Positions 1 to 5,110 of a DNA stretch of 5,768 nucleotides are shown in pieces (position 1 is the first letter of the stretch; every line of letters starts with the position of its first letter). Location of the stretch: the NCBI GenBank assembly GCA_964538675.1, contig CAZIGM010000078.1, forward strand, positions 1 through 5,768, read 5' to 3'. A program made the position numbers and the translations under genes. This stretch comes from CAZIGM01 sp964538675 (lineage in GTDB: Bacteria; Bacillota; Bacilli; Tepidibacillales; Tepidibacillaceae). Below the pieces are notes generated by a model, which searched no databases, was not told the DNA's origin, and saw only the letters and a list, made by a program, of their open reading frames with translations.

Positions 1-103
1 GAGATAGGCTTAGAATAATTACCAGTAGCTTCAAGAACAACAGAAGGAGCTAAACAAGATAGACTTTCCATTTCAGAAAGAATTGATCCAGATATGATAA
101 GAT

Positions 104-123
104 CCCCACTTCTTAAGTGGAGG
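104..123 (+). repeat. Bulged hairpin in the 110-bp insert
   Basis: CCACTT (106-111) pairs with AAGTGG (115-120) over a CTT loop. CC at 104-105 can extend the stem with GG at 122-123, leaving A121 bulged. Short hairpins with a single bulged base are the subterminal structures recognised by HUH Y1 transposases of the IS200/IS605 family. Whether this one is used that way is inference. Confidence 0.6.
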
Positions 124-152
124 AAAATGAATTTAGGATAAGTCTCACTAGA

Positions 153-182
153 ATTCAGGTGGAGTTAAAATTCCATCTGAAT
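153..182 (+). repeat. Long imperfect hairpin in the 110-bp insert
   Basis: ATTCAGGTGGA (153-163) pairs with TCCATCTGAAT (172-182) as 11 base pairs including one G-T. A further G-T can form at 164/171, leaving loop TTAAAA. The G-T pair replaces a Watson-Crick pair without breaking the stem, which would fit selection on RNA structure, though one sequence cannot show that. Confidence 0.6.
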
Positions 183-197
183 AAAGTTCGGCTTTAT
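181..197 (+). repeat. Right-terminal short hairpin of the insert
   Basis: ATAAAG (181-186) pairs perfectly with CTTTAT (192-197) over loop TTCGG. It ends exactly at the deduced right boundary of the insert. It shares bases 181-182 with the longer upstream hairpin, so the two are partly exclusive. Confidence 0.5.
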
Positions 198-361
198 AAA
201 AGATTACTAAAATCAGTTGGGGAATGAGAAAACTTAAAAGGTTTTGAATAAGGCTTAGAATTAGAAAGAAAAGCAGCGGCAAAACTAGTAGATTTTGAAA
301 CGTCAATAGATAAAACAGGATTCATTACAGCATTAAGTCGTTATTGATTGAAGAAGTTCTA

Positions 362-367
362 AGGAGG
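362..367 (+). promoter_or_regulatory. Ribosome binding site of the ACT-domain gene, unusually far from its ATG
   Basis: A perfect AGGAGG lies 14 bases before the ATG at 382, longer than the usual 5-10. No ATG, GTG or TTG in the same frame lies between. A TATAAT string at 375-380 fills the gap, but it is too close to the start codon to be a normal promoter for this gene. Confidence 0.6.
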
Positions 368-381
368 AGAAAAGTATAATC

Positions 382-774
382 ATGATAGAAGAAAGACTAA
401 TAATGAAAGTTATAAAAGGAAAATATGGAGTTTGCAGATTAGATAATATTGCTTTAATCCCTGATTGGTCAAGAAATAGTGAATTCTTTTCAATAACAAA
501 AACGTTAGACGAATTATCAATTGTGTGCCCTCAAGATAATATTCCTAATGACATTATATGTGAAAAAGATTGGAGAATATTAAAGGTAGAAGGACCATTA
601 GATTTTTCATTAATTGGAATTCTTGCTTCAATTAGTACTACTTTAGCACAAAAAGGAATAAGTATATTTGCTATTTCTACATATGATACGGATTATATTA
701 TGGTTAAAGAAAAAGATTTAGCGAGTACAGTAAATGCACTGTCATATGAAGGGCATAAAATTATAAATCAATAA
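382..774 (+). CDS. ACT-domain-containing protein (small-ligand sensor type)
   Basis: This 130-residue cytosolic protein resembles the stand-alone ACT-domain proteins of bacteria (ACT_7 / CASTOR-related type). Residues about 63-127 form the ACT domain: DWRILKVEGPLDFSLIGILA gives the first strand and helix, then KGISIFAISTYDTDYIMVKE, then a closing helix. ACT domains bind small ligands, often amino acids. The N-terminal half (about 8-60, with EFFSITKTLDELSIVCP) looks like the degenerate first ACT repeat usual in this family. There is no enzyme domain, no signal peptide and no membrane segment. The length is normal for the family. The ATG at 382 is chosen because it follows AGGAGG, although an ATG at 403 is also in frame. 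The gene stands alone, with IS debris upstream and a repeat-like tail downstream. The ligand is unknown. Such genes are common in accessory and cassette-type DNA. Confidence 0.85.
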   Translation: MIEERLIMKVIKGKYGVCRLDNIALIPDWSRNSEFFSITKTLDELSIVCPQDNIPNDIICEKDWRILKVEGPLDFSLIGILASISTTLAQKGISIFAISTYDTDYIMVKEKDLASTVNALSYEGHKIINQ

Positions 775-788
775 TCAATTACTTTTTT

Positions 789-860
789 GAGGTGCTACAA
801 CCTCTGCTATGACTAGAACTGGGAAATTATGTCGCCAAACTCGGGTATATAGTTTTATAT
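789..860 (+). repeat. Decayed end of the intergenic repeat family, downstream of the ACT gene
   Basis: GTCGCCAAACTCGGGTATAT (831-850), followed by AGTT, resembles the right end of the element after the NUDIX gene (GTCGCTAATACGGTTACGTT from 3458). It also resembles the reverse complement of that element's left end (3282-3310), where GTCGC, TCGGG and a TA-rich GTT terminus line up with small gaps. Just upstream, GAGGT (789-793) and ACCTC (800-804) form a small hairpin with a GCTACA loop. The similarity was aligned by eye and is partial, so this is probably a degenerate copy or a half site. Confidence 0.4.
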
Positions 861-920
861 TATCACAATAATAGGATATAGAAGTTAATTAAAATAATAT
901 ATGTACGACACAATCACAAA

Positions 921-929
921 TGGTATAAT
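921..929 (+). promoter_or_regulatory. Extended -10 promoter of the DUF2804 gene
   Basis: The sequence reads TGGTATAAT: a perfect TATAAT (924-929) with the upstream TGn of an extended -10 element, which often needs no good -35 box. None is seen at the proper distance. Transcription would begin around 935, inside the ORF that opens at 901, which supports translation from 961 rather than 901. Confidence 0.55.
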
Positions 930-960
930 TTACATATTAAGATTAAAAAGAGGGATTATA

Positions 961-1980
961 ATGCAAAATCAAATAATTGAAAAAAGCAAGCTTCTGAATG
1001 AATGTGGAAATCTAAAACAAAAGGGATGGGCTAAAGACCTAATATTAGACTATAAGAGAGAAGATATTAAGCTTCCTTCATTCATGATTAAAGAATGGGA
1101 TTATTATGCTGTGCTTAATGAATATTTTGGAATAGCGCTTACTGTTGCTGATAATGGATATTTAGGGTTATTATCTATTACAGTATTTGATTTTACAAAG
1201 CCAAAAGAATGGACTAAGTCAATAATGATACCTTTTTCACTTGGAAAGTTCAATATGCCAAGTACTTCTAAAGAAGGAAATATACATGTAAGCAAAGAAG
1301 GAATGACTATATCTTTTGAAAGAGAAAACGGTAAAAGAACTCTAACCTTTAAAGATGATGATTTCTTTGAAGGAAAACCTTTAGAAGGAAAGATATATCT
1401 AGAAGTAAACGAAGAACATGATTCACTAGTTATAGCAACACCATTTCATAAGAAAAAGAGATTTTATTATAACCAAAAAATAAATTGTCAAAGAGCAAAT
1501 GGTATATTCAAATTTGGTGATAAATACTTTGATTTTTCTAAACAAGACTCATTTGCAGTTTTAGATTGGGGAAGAGGCGTTTGGACGTATAAAAACACTT
1601 GGTATTGGGGCTCTGCTTCTGGACTCATAGACGGAAACTTATTTGGATTTAATATTGGATATGGTTTTGGTGATACATCAAAGGCTTCAGAAAATGTGTT
1701 ATTCTACAATGGAAAAGCTCATAAATTAAATGAAATAGTCTTTAACATACCAGAAGATAGTTATCTTAAACCATGGACAATAAGTAGTTCAGATAAAAGA
1801 TTTGAAATGATTTTCACCCCTCTAATTGATAGAAACGCAAGAACGAAAGTGTTTTTTTTGGAATCTGATCAACATCAAGTTTTTGGATATTTCAGTGGTA
1901 AAGCACTTCTTGATGATGGAAAAATCATAAAGCTTGATAGGTTCTTTGGGTTTGCAGAAAAAGTTACTAATGCATGGTAA
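961..1980 (+). CDS. DUF2804 family protein
   Basis: This 339-residue protein belongs to the DUF2804 family. The family signature DWGRGVWTYKNTWYWGSAS is at about residues 202-220, followed by the glycine- and aromatic-rich stretch LIDGNLFGFNIGYGFGDTS. The rest is beta-rich with many aromatics. The function is not established; the fold may be lipocalin-like, but no catalytic residues can be named. There is no signal peptide or transmembrane segment, and the length is that of a full family member. The ATG at 961 is chosen because AAGAGGG ends six bases before it and a promoter lies at 921-929. An in-frame ATG at 901 has no ribosome site and adds 20 poorly fitting residues. The gene is transcribed alone. 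No clear terminator follows. Confidence 0.85.
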   Translation: MQNQIIEKSKLLNECGNLKQKGWAKDLILDYKREDIKLPSFMIKEWDYYAVLNEYFGIALTVADNGYLGLLSITVFDFTKPKEWTKSIMIPFSLGKFNMPSTSKEGNIHVSKEGMTISFERENGKRTLTFKDDDFFEGKPLEGKIYLEVNEEHDSLVIATPFHKKKRFYYNQKINCQRANGIFKFGDKYFDFSKQDSFAVLDWGRGVWTYKNTWYWGSASGLIDGNLFGFNIGYGFGDTSKASENVLFYNGKAHKLNEIVFNIPEDSYLKPWTISSSDKRFEMIFTPLIDRNARTKVFFLESDQHQVFGYFSGKALLDDGKIIKLDRFFGFAEKVTNAW

Positions 1981-2145
1981 CATGGATGTAAATTATGTCA
2001 TGTAAAATAAAAATTACTTTAATGTGATAATTCTATGCACTTAATTTAGTTCATATTGCTTTGCAGTTGATACTTCTTCGGGAAGAAAAAATGCTGAAGA
2101 TACAGTACTATTTTTATAATTACAGATAAATTAATCATATTTAAT

Positions 2146-2665
2146 CTATTTTGAACTATTTATATTGGCGTAATAAATCACAACAGCTACAATACTAATT
2201 GCACTTGACATTAAATTAGGTATAAAGAATAAAAGAGAACAAATTGCTAGAATTACTCTACCAAATATACTTATATTATTCTTAGCAAAATATCCTTGAA
2301 CAGAGAAACTCAACAGAGTAAATCCTAAAACACAATTAATTATTGTTAGTATATTTGTCCATAATGAAGCATTTAAAAGTATAGGTGTATAAGCTATTAA
2401 AAGGGGAATTATATAAAGTGACTATGCATATTTTAGAGCAGTCCAACCTGTTTTCATTGGATCAGAATCTGCTATACTAGCTGCAGAAAAAGCAGCTAAA
2501 CAAACTGAAGGAGTAACATTAGCATCTTGACTTAGCCAAAATATAATCAAATGGGCTGAAATAGGTTCTAATCCAAGGCTTATAAGTGCTGGCGCTCAAG
2601 GACTGCTAATATAATATACGATGAAGTAACTGTTAATCCCAAGTAAACAGTGCAGATAATTAAAT
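2146..2665 (-). pseudogene. TRAP transporter fused permease, decayed C-terminal fragment
   Basis: The minus strand encodes the last 170 or so residues of a fused 4TM/12TM TRAP permease, the inner-membrane part of a solute:sodium (or proton) importer. Reading from high to low coordinates: LGLTVTSSYIILAVL, a frameshift, APALISLGLEPISAHLI, SQDANVTPSVCLAAF, IADSDPMKTGWTALKYA, a stop, SLYIIPLLIAYTPILLN, then hydrophobic C-terminal helices ending at TAG (2146-2148). The frameshift is explained by loss of one G in a GGA codon near 2598. The in-frame TAG is at 2422-2424. Intact proteins exceed 600 residues; the N-terminal two thirds and the usual substrate-binding partner are absent. Similarity fades above about 2665, so the upper boundary is approximate. 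Decay looks recent because most residues still match. The bases between 1981 and the stop hold nothing I can name. Confidence 0.85.
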
Positions 2666-2728
2666 AAGGAAATATATTTTCAAAACTAAATAAACATTCA
2701 TGAAAAAATTATCATAGAGGAGTTATTT

Positions 2729-3196
2729 ATGAATGACTATATTAAAACCATGAGAGAAATGATTGGACATGAAACTTTATTAACAGTTGGATGTGGAGCA
2801 ATAATTGAGGATAAATTTGGGCGTATTCTTTTACAAAAAAGAACTGATTATGACATTTGGGGAATTCCAGGAGGAATACTGGAAATCGGTGAAACCATTG
2901 AAGAAACTGCTAAAAGAGAGGTATTTGAGGAAACAAATCTCACTATTAACCAAGTATTATTGTTTGGAATATATTCAGGTAAAAATGGCTTTGCACAATA
3001 TGCAAATGGAGATAAAGTATTTAGTATACAAGTCATCTTTCACACAACTGATTATTGTGGTATTCTGCAACCAAACAACGAAAGTAGACAATTAAGTTTT
3101 TTATTTAAAGATGAAATACCTAAAAACCTAAACTCACATCAAGCTCCATTTATTTTGGATTGGTTAAATGGCGTACATACACCCATTATAAAATAA
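2729..3196 (+). CDS. NUDIX hydrolase
   Basis: This 155-residue soluble protein is a single NUDIX domain. Members hydrolyse nucleoside diphosphates linked to another group, using Mg2+ or Mn2+. The NUDIX box spans about residues 49-71: G49, E55, R63-E64 and E67-E68 match GX5EX7REUXEEXGU. At the usual Gly before the last hydrophobic residue there is Asn70. All acidic metal ligands remain, so activity is plausible. The first strand GCGAIIEDKFGRILLQKR and the WGIPGG lead-in are typical. The N-terminal leader MNDYIKTMREMIGHETLL is often seen in clostridial members; the substrate cannot be read from it. AGAGGAG ends six or seven bases before the ATG and decides the start. The gene is alone: a TRAP pseudogene lies upstream on the opposite strand and a structured repeat downstream. 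Confidence 0.92.
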   Translation: MNDYIKTMREMIGHETLLTVGCGAIIEDKFGRILLQKRTDYDIWGIPGGILEIGETIEETAKREVFEETNLTINQVLLFGIYSGKNGFAQYANGDKVFSIQVIFHTTDYCGILQPNNESRQLSFLFKDEIPKNLNSHQAPFILDWLNGVHTPIIK

Positions 3197-3280
3197 GATA
3201 TGGTCATTAGAGTAACGGGTGAGATAATTGAAATTGAATAAACATATTTGCTAAGTAATTCAAAGAAGGCACTGACATCC

Positions 3281-3480
3281 TATAACAATGTATCCCCGAA
3301 TCGTCGCATCAGCTCCTAGATTGCCCGAAGTGAGATTACATAGAAGAAATTCTAAAGAAGTTTGAAGGATTAGTCAGGCAACACATCTCTTTCGCTAACC
3401 GAGTCGTCAAAGCCCGAGCCTAAGAAAAGAGCTTTTTCACCTATAAGGCTTAGGAACGTCGCTAATACGGTTACGTTATG
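3281..3480 (+). repeat. Structured 200-bp intergenic element with imperfect inverted ends (attC-like)
   Basis: This non-coding block is visibly richer in G and C than its flanks. Its ends are inverted: ATAAC (3282-3286) against GTTAT (3475-3479). Continuing inward, GTATCCCCGAATCGTCG on the left resembles the reverse complement of the right arm, GTAACCGTATTAGCGACG, with mismatches. CGTCGC occurs in both arms (3302-3307 and 3457-3462). Inside, CCTAAG (3419-3424) pairs with CTTAGG (3449-3454) around an A-rich/T-rich inner hairpin (3424-3438). Related segments follow the ACT gene and the GNAT gene. A long imperfect palindrome placed after a single ORF and ending in a GTT core recalls integron attC sites, but the classical RYYYAAC/GTTRRRY boxes are not matched exactly. 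A structured RNA or a MITE is an alternative. Confidence 0.6.
3419..3454 (+). repeat. Hairpin inside the 200-bp element
   Basis: The outer stem is CCTAAG (3419-3424) with CTTAGG (3449-3454). An inner AAAAG/CTTTT pairing sits at 3425-3436. AGCC (3417-3420) can instead pair with GGCT (3447-3450), so two registers compete. No T-run follows, which argues against a simple terminator. Confidence 0.5.
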
Positions 3481-3502
3481 TTAAAGCTCACAAAACTTAA
3501 AA

Positions 3503-3530
3503 TTTATATTAGAAAACTAAGTGTTATAAT
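3503..3530 (+). promoter_or_regulatory. Promoter of the DUF5678-like/protease operon
   Basis: The -10 is a perfect TATAAT (3525-3530) with TGT just upstream, giving the extended TGnTATAAT form. TTTATA (3503-3508) is a weak -35 with a 16-base spacer. Transcription would start near 3537 and leave a leader of about 30 bases carrying AGAGGTG. It lies just outside the 200-bp element, so the operon brings its own promoter. Confidence 0.6.
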
Positions 3531-3565
3531 ATAAATATAATCCTATAAAGTAGAGGTGTTTAAAT

Positions 3566-3820
3566 ATGAATTGGGAAAGTATTAGGGAACAATATCCTGA
3601 TAAATGGATATTGCTAGAGGCCATAGATGCGCATTCTAAAGATAGTAAGAGGATTATTAAGAATGGTTCAGTAGTTAATCACTTTAAAAATAGTAAAGAA
3701 GCATTAGCAGAATATAAAGAGCTTCACAGGAGTTACCCTAGCCGAGAACTTTACGTTGTTCATACAAGTAAGAAAGAACTAGAAATACTTGAGCGGAAAT
3801 GGTTGGGTATAAGAGTATGA
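3566..3820 (+). CDS. Small DUF5678-like protein paired with an aspartic protease
   Basis: This 84-residue, charged, cytosolic protein has no signal or membrane segment. It runs W3..YPDKWILLEAIDAHS, then a central strand (GSVVNHF), a helix (SKEALAEYKELHRSY), the strand RELYVVHTS and a C-terminal KWLGIR. I recognise the general pattern of small DUF5678-type proteins commonly encoded directly before a retropepsin-like protease. No catalytic residues are seen. AGAGGTG ends seven bases before the ATG. Its TGA overlaps the next start codon as ATGA, so the two are probably translated together and may act together, for instance as partner, inhibitor or substrate. The function is unknown and the domain name is given with caution. 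Confidence 0.75.
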   Translation: MNWESIREQYPDKWILLEAIDAHSKDSKRIIKNGSVVNHFKNSKEALAEYKELHRSYPSRELYVVHTSKKELEILERKWLGIRV

Positions 3821-4215
3821 AAACACCATTAAATCTATGTCATCAATTGCCCTTTGTACAACTAAGAATCTGGTACAAAGGGCAATGTCTATTATTAAAT
3901 AGGGTATTAGTAGATACTGGCTCAGCAAGCACAATATTTAAGTTGGACATTGTAGAGGAGATTGGAATAACAGTTGAGCAAGAAGATATTTTAGGATCAA
4001 TTTCAGGAGTAGGTGGTAATGAATATGTTTTTCTTAAACAAATTGATTCCATAGAATTAAACGGATTACATATAAGTAACGTCATCGTTGATGTAGGTGT
4101 AATGGATTATAGTATAGAAATTGATGGAATTATTGGTATGGATTTTTTATTACGAGTTAAAAGTATAATTGATTTGAATAAATTATTTCTTGAAAGTAAA
4201 TTCATCGACGTGTGA
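3817..4215 (+). CDS. Retropepsin-like aspartic protease
   Basis: This 132-residue protein shows a single retropepsin fold (Asp_protease_2 type). The catalytic motif is VDTGSAST with D33-T34-G35, a flap-like GVGGNEYVF follows at about residues 66-74, and DGIIGMDFL gives the hydrophobic-hydrophobic-Gly segment that supports the active site. One DTG per chain means it should work as a homodimer, as retroviral proteases do. No transmembrane segment or export signal is seen, so it should be cytosolic. The start at 3817 is chosen because ATGA overlaps the stop of the preceding gene, implying translational coupling. An in-frame ATG at 3799 would add six residues, but GAGCGG is too close to it to serve as its ribosome site. 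The substrate is unknown; the paired small protein is the obvious candidate partner. Confidence 0.85.
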   Translation: MKTPLNLCHQLPFVQLRIWYKGQCLLLNRVLVDTGSASTIFKLDIVEEIGITVEQEDILGSISGVGGNEYVFLKQIDSIELNGLHISNVIVDVGVMDYSIEIDGIIGMDFLLRVKSIIDLNKLFLESKFIDV

Positions 4216-4227
4216 GCCATCGCATAA

Positions 4228-4249
4228 ACCAGCTAATAGTTGTCAAGTA
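4228..4249 (+). repeat. Intergenic motif ACCAGCTAA-N5-GTCAAGTA, copy 1
   Basis: This lies 12 bases after the protease stop. The same two blocks with the same five-base spacer recur after the GNAT gene at 5724-5745. In both places AT-rich DNA with a TATAAT follows (4265-4270 and 5752-5757). Seventeen fixed matches at identical spacing are unlikely by chance and suggest a shared boundary or leader sequence. Confidence 0.6.
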
Positions 4250-4270
4250 AATAATTAAATATAGTATAAT
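4240..4270 (+). promoter_or_regulatory. Possible orphan promoter downstream of the protease gene
   Basis: TTGTCA (4240-4245) matches five of six -35 bases, and TATAAT (4265-4270) is a perfect -10, but the spacer is 19 bases. No plus-strand gene follows before 5111. The transcript would run antisense into the IS110 remnant. It may have served a gene displaced by the IS110 insertion. Confidence 0.3.
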
Positions 4271-4340
4271 GGATTAAAGAAAAACATACTCAAACAAACC
4301 TATCATTAATAGATTTTAGAAGAATATATAAATGTATTTA

Positions 4341-4757
4341 CTATCTTAATTCAAAAGGTTTGCCGTTTTTTAAAACACCATAAATAATTCTTAAAAGCTT
4401 GTTAGAAGTAGCAACAATAGCTACTTTTGAGGGTTTTCCCTCAGCAATTTTCTTATCATAAAAATCTCTTTTCTTTTTAAGCTCATGAGTTTGAAGAGGG
4501 TTTAAAACAACAACATCATAACCATGATTAATAAAATAGGTTGAGATAGGCTTAGAATAATTACCAGTAGCTTCAAGAACAACAGAAGGAGCTAAACCAG
4601 ATAGACTTTCCATTTCAGAAAGAATTGATAAAAGATTACTAAAATCAGTTGGAGAATGAGAAAACTTAAAAGGTTTTGAATAAGGCTTAGAATTAGAAAG
4701 AAAAGCAGCGGCAAAACTAGTAGATTTTGAAACGTCAATAGATAAAACAGGATTCAT
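4341..4757 (-). pseudogene. IS110-family transposase with a large internal deletion, copy 2
   Basis: The open frame encodes 138 residues, against roughly 350-430 for IS110 transposases. Residues 1-95 are the DEDD N-terminal domain: D8 in SIDVSK, E62 in LEATGNYS, then VLNPLQTHELKK. The family normally continues into a (T/N)DKIDA block with the last acidic residues. Here it jumps to FYDKKIAEGKPSKVAIVATSNKLLRIIYGVLK, the extreme C-terminus of the transposase. The whole C-terminal catalytic domain (Tnp_20 type, with the essential Ser) and the second acidic pair are missing, yet the frame is kept. The join lies in an A/G-rich AAAAAGAAAAGA tract that could have supplied microhomology. The ATG at 4757 follows AAGGAGG; a longer reading up to 4829 would run into the non-coding leader. 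The protein should be inactive but could be expressed. Confidence 0.9.
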
Positions 4758-4758
4758 T

Positions 4759-4935
4759 GAAAAACCTCCTTGATTACTAGGTCCTTGCATCAACTGATTC
4801 TCAGGTTCGCACGGTGATACGGGGGTCAAGCCCCAACCAGCTCAATCGAGATAACAAGTCTTTGCTAAGGCATAAACAGTTTATACGACGGGATCAAAAG
4901 TCCCAACAAAACATACGTTTTATACCTAGTTTGAT
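4759..4935 (-). ncRNA. IS110 non-coding leader, candidate bridge RNA region
   Basis: IS110 elements encode, next to the transposase, a bridge RNA whose loops pair with target and donor DNA. Upstream of this transposase start, on the minus strand, is a non-coding stretch with several inverted repeats: GGGG/CCCC around TCAAG (4822-4834), GGGA/TCCC (4890-4904) and the palindrome ATAAAC-A-GTTTAT (4872-4884). A -10-like TATAAT on the minus strand at 4942-4947 would start a transcript near 4935. Position, size and folding fit. Loop assignment needs the element ends, which I cannot place. Without an intact transposase it would be an orphan RNA. Confidence 0.4.
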
Positions 4936-4941
4936 AAGGAT

Positions 4942-4949
4942 ATTATATA
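4942..4949 (-). promoter_or_regulatory. Minus-strand -10 element for the IS110 leader
   Basis: Read on the minus strand the sequence is TGCTATATAAT. It contains both TATAAT (4942-4947) and TATATA (4944-4949) with an extended TGC. No convincing -35 exists upstream; that space holds the inverted repeat at 4958-4984. Confidence 0.35.
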
Positions 4950-4957
4950 GCAAAAAA

Positions 4958-4984
4958 CTTATACCTTGATTAAACTGGTATAAG
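4958..4984. repeat. Perfect 8-bp inverted repeat in the IS110/GNAT intergenic region
   Basis: CTTATACC (4958-4965) and GGTATAAG (4977-4984) are perfect inverted copies separated by 11 bases. A partial echo, TTATACCTAGTTTGATAAGG, lies at 4920-4939. It could be a terminal repeat of the insertion, an operator over the minus-strand promoter, or a leader hairpin for the GNAT gene. The remainder up to the GNAT ribosome site shows no recognisable riboswitch or T-box element. Confidence 0.45.
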
Positions 4985-5110
4985 CTAATAATACGAACAA
5001 AATATTAAGTAAGTATAAGACCATCAGTGATACGAGTACGATATATGAAACTAAAAGCAAGCTAAGTTGATAAATAACAAATTTTACATCTATAGAAAGG
5101 TTGAGAGGTA

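Larger units (their letters stand above)
88..197 (+). mobile_element. Miniature IS200/IS605-type (TnpB-associated) insert at a TTGAT target
   Basis: Comparison with the uninterrupted copy near 4629/4630 defines a clean 110-bp insertion; its ends can slide by the two bases AT. It lies immediately 3' of TTGAT on the plus strand. Insertion beside a short fixed motif without long target duplication is how IS200/IS605 elements behave (TTAC for IS608, TTGAT for ISDra2). It has no coding capacity. It carries one bulged hairpin (104-123), a long imperfect hairpin (153-182) and a short right-end hairpin (181-197). This resembles the right end of a TnpB element, the part transcribed as the 3' omega-RNA scaffold. 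It is probably an internally deleted, non-autonomous derivative. Family assignment rests on target site and hairpins, not on a matched reference. Confidence 0.6.
1..326 (-). pseudogene. IS110-family transposase remnant, copy 1 (N-terminal part, interrupted)
   Basis: This is the minus-strand N-terminal part of an IS110 (DEDD) transposase. It aligns base for base with the second copy: 1-87 match 4543-4629 and 198-326 match 4630-4758, with only two mismatches that I can find (near positions 56 and 221). The start codon (CAT at 323-325) and the MNPVLSIDVSK beginning survive, so the first catalytic Asp and the LEATGNYS Glu are encoded. The AAGGAGG ribosome site of copy 2 is absent, because homology stops one base past the ATG. 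A 110-bp insert at 88-197 breaks the frame. The window edge hides the 3' part, so it is unknown whether this copy shares the internal deletion of copy 2. It is not expected to make active transposase. Confidence 0.9.

Noticed and set aside
375..380. TATAAT directly before the ACT start codon as its promoter
   Set aside because: It would start transcription inside or past the ATG and exclude the AGGAGG. No -35 box lies at a proper distance.
901..960. Upstream 20-residue extension of the DUF2804 ORF
   Set aside because: There is no ribosome site before 901, a promoter -10 lies inside it, and a good Shine-Dalgarno precedes 961.
2073..2085. CTTC-TTCGG-GAAG hairpin as a terminator
   Set aside because: It is only a 4-bp stem and is followed by A residues on the plus strand, so there is no U-tract for the DUF2804 transcript.
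2043..2145. Minus-strand reading ending SSAFFLPEEVSTAKQYELN
   Set aside because: It has a plausible protein-like tail but a short open stretch with no start, no ribosome site and no recognised homology. It is not enough to call a gene remnant.
2805..3095. Alternative-frame ORFs over the NUDIX gene and other antisense ORFs
   Set aside because: They lack ribosome sites and recognisable domains and lie wholly within well-supported genes.
3281..3480. CRISPR array or T-box/riboswitch explanation of the repeat
   Set aside because: There are no regularly spaced direct repeats, no T-box AGGGTGG core and no recognised riboswitch motif.
4758..4829. N-terminal extension of the IS110 ORF from 4829
   Set aside because: The family start MNPVLSIDVSK at 4757 has a perfect ribosome site, and the extension is the translated non-coding leader.
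5067..5096. TTGATA/TATAGA as the GNAT promoter
   Set aside because: The start point would fall only a few bases before the ATG and leave out the ribosome site.
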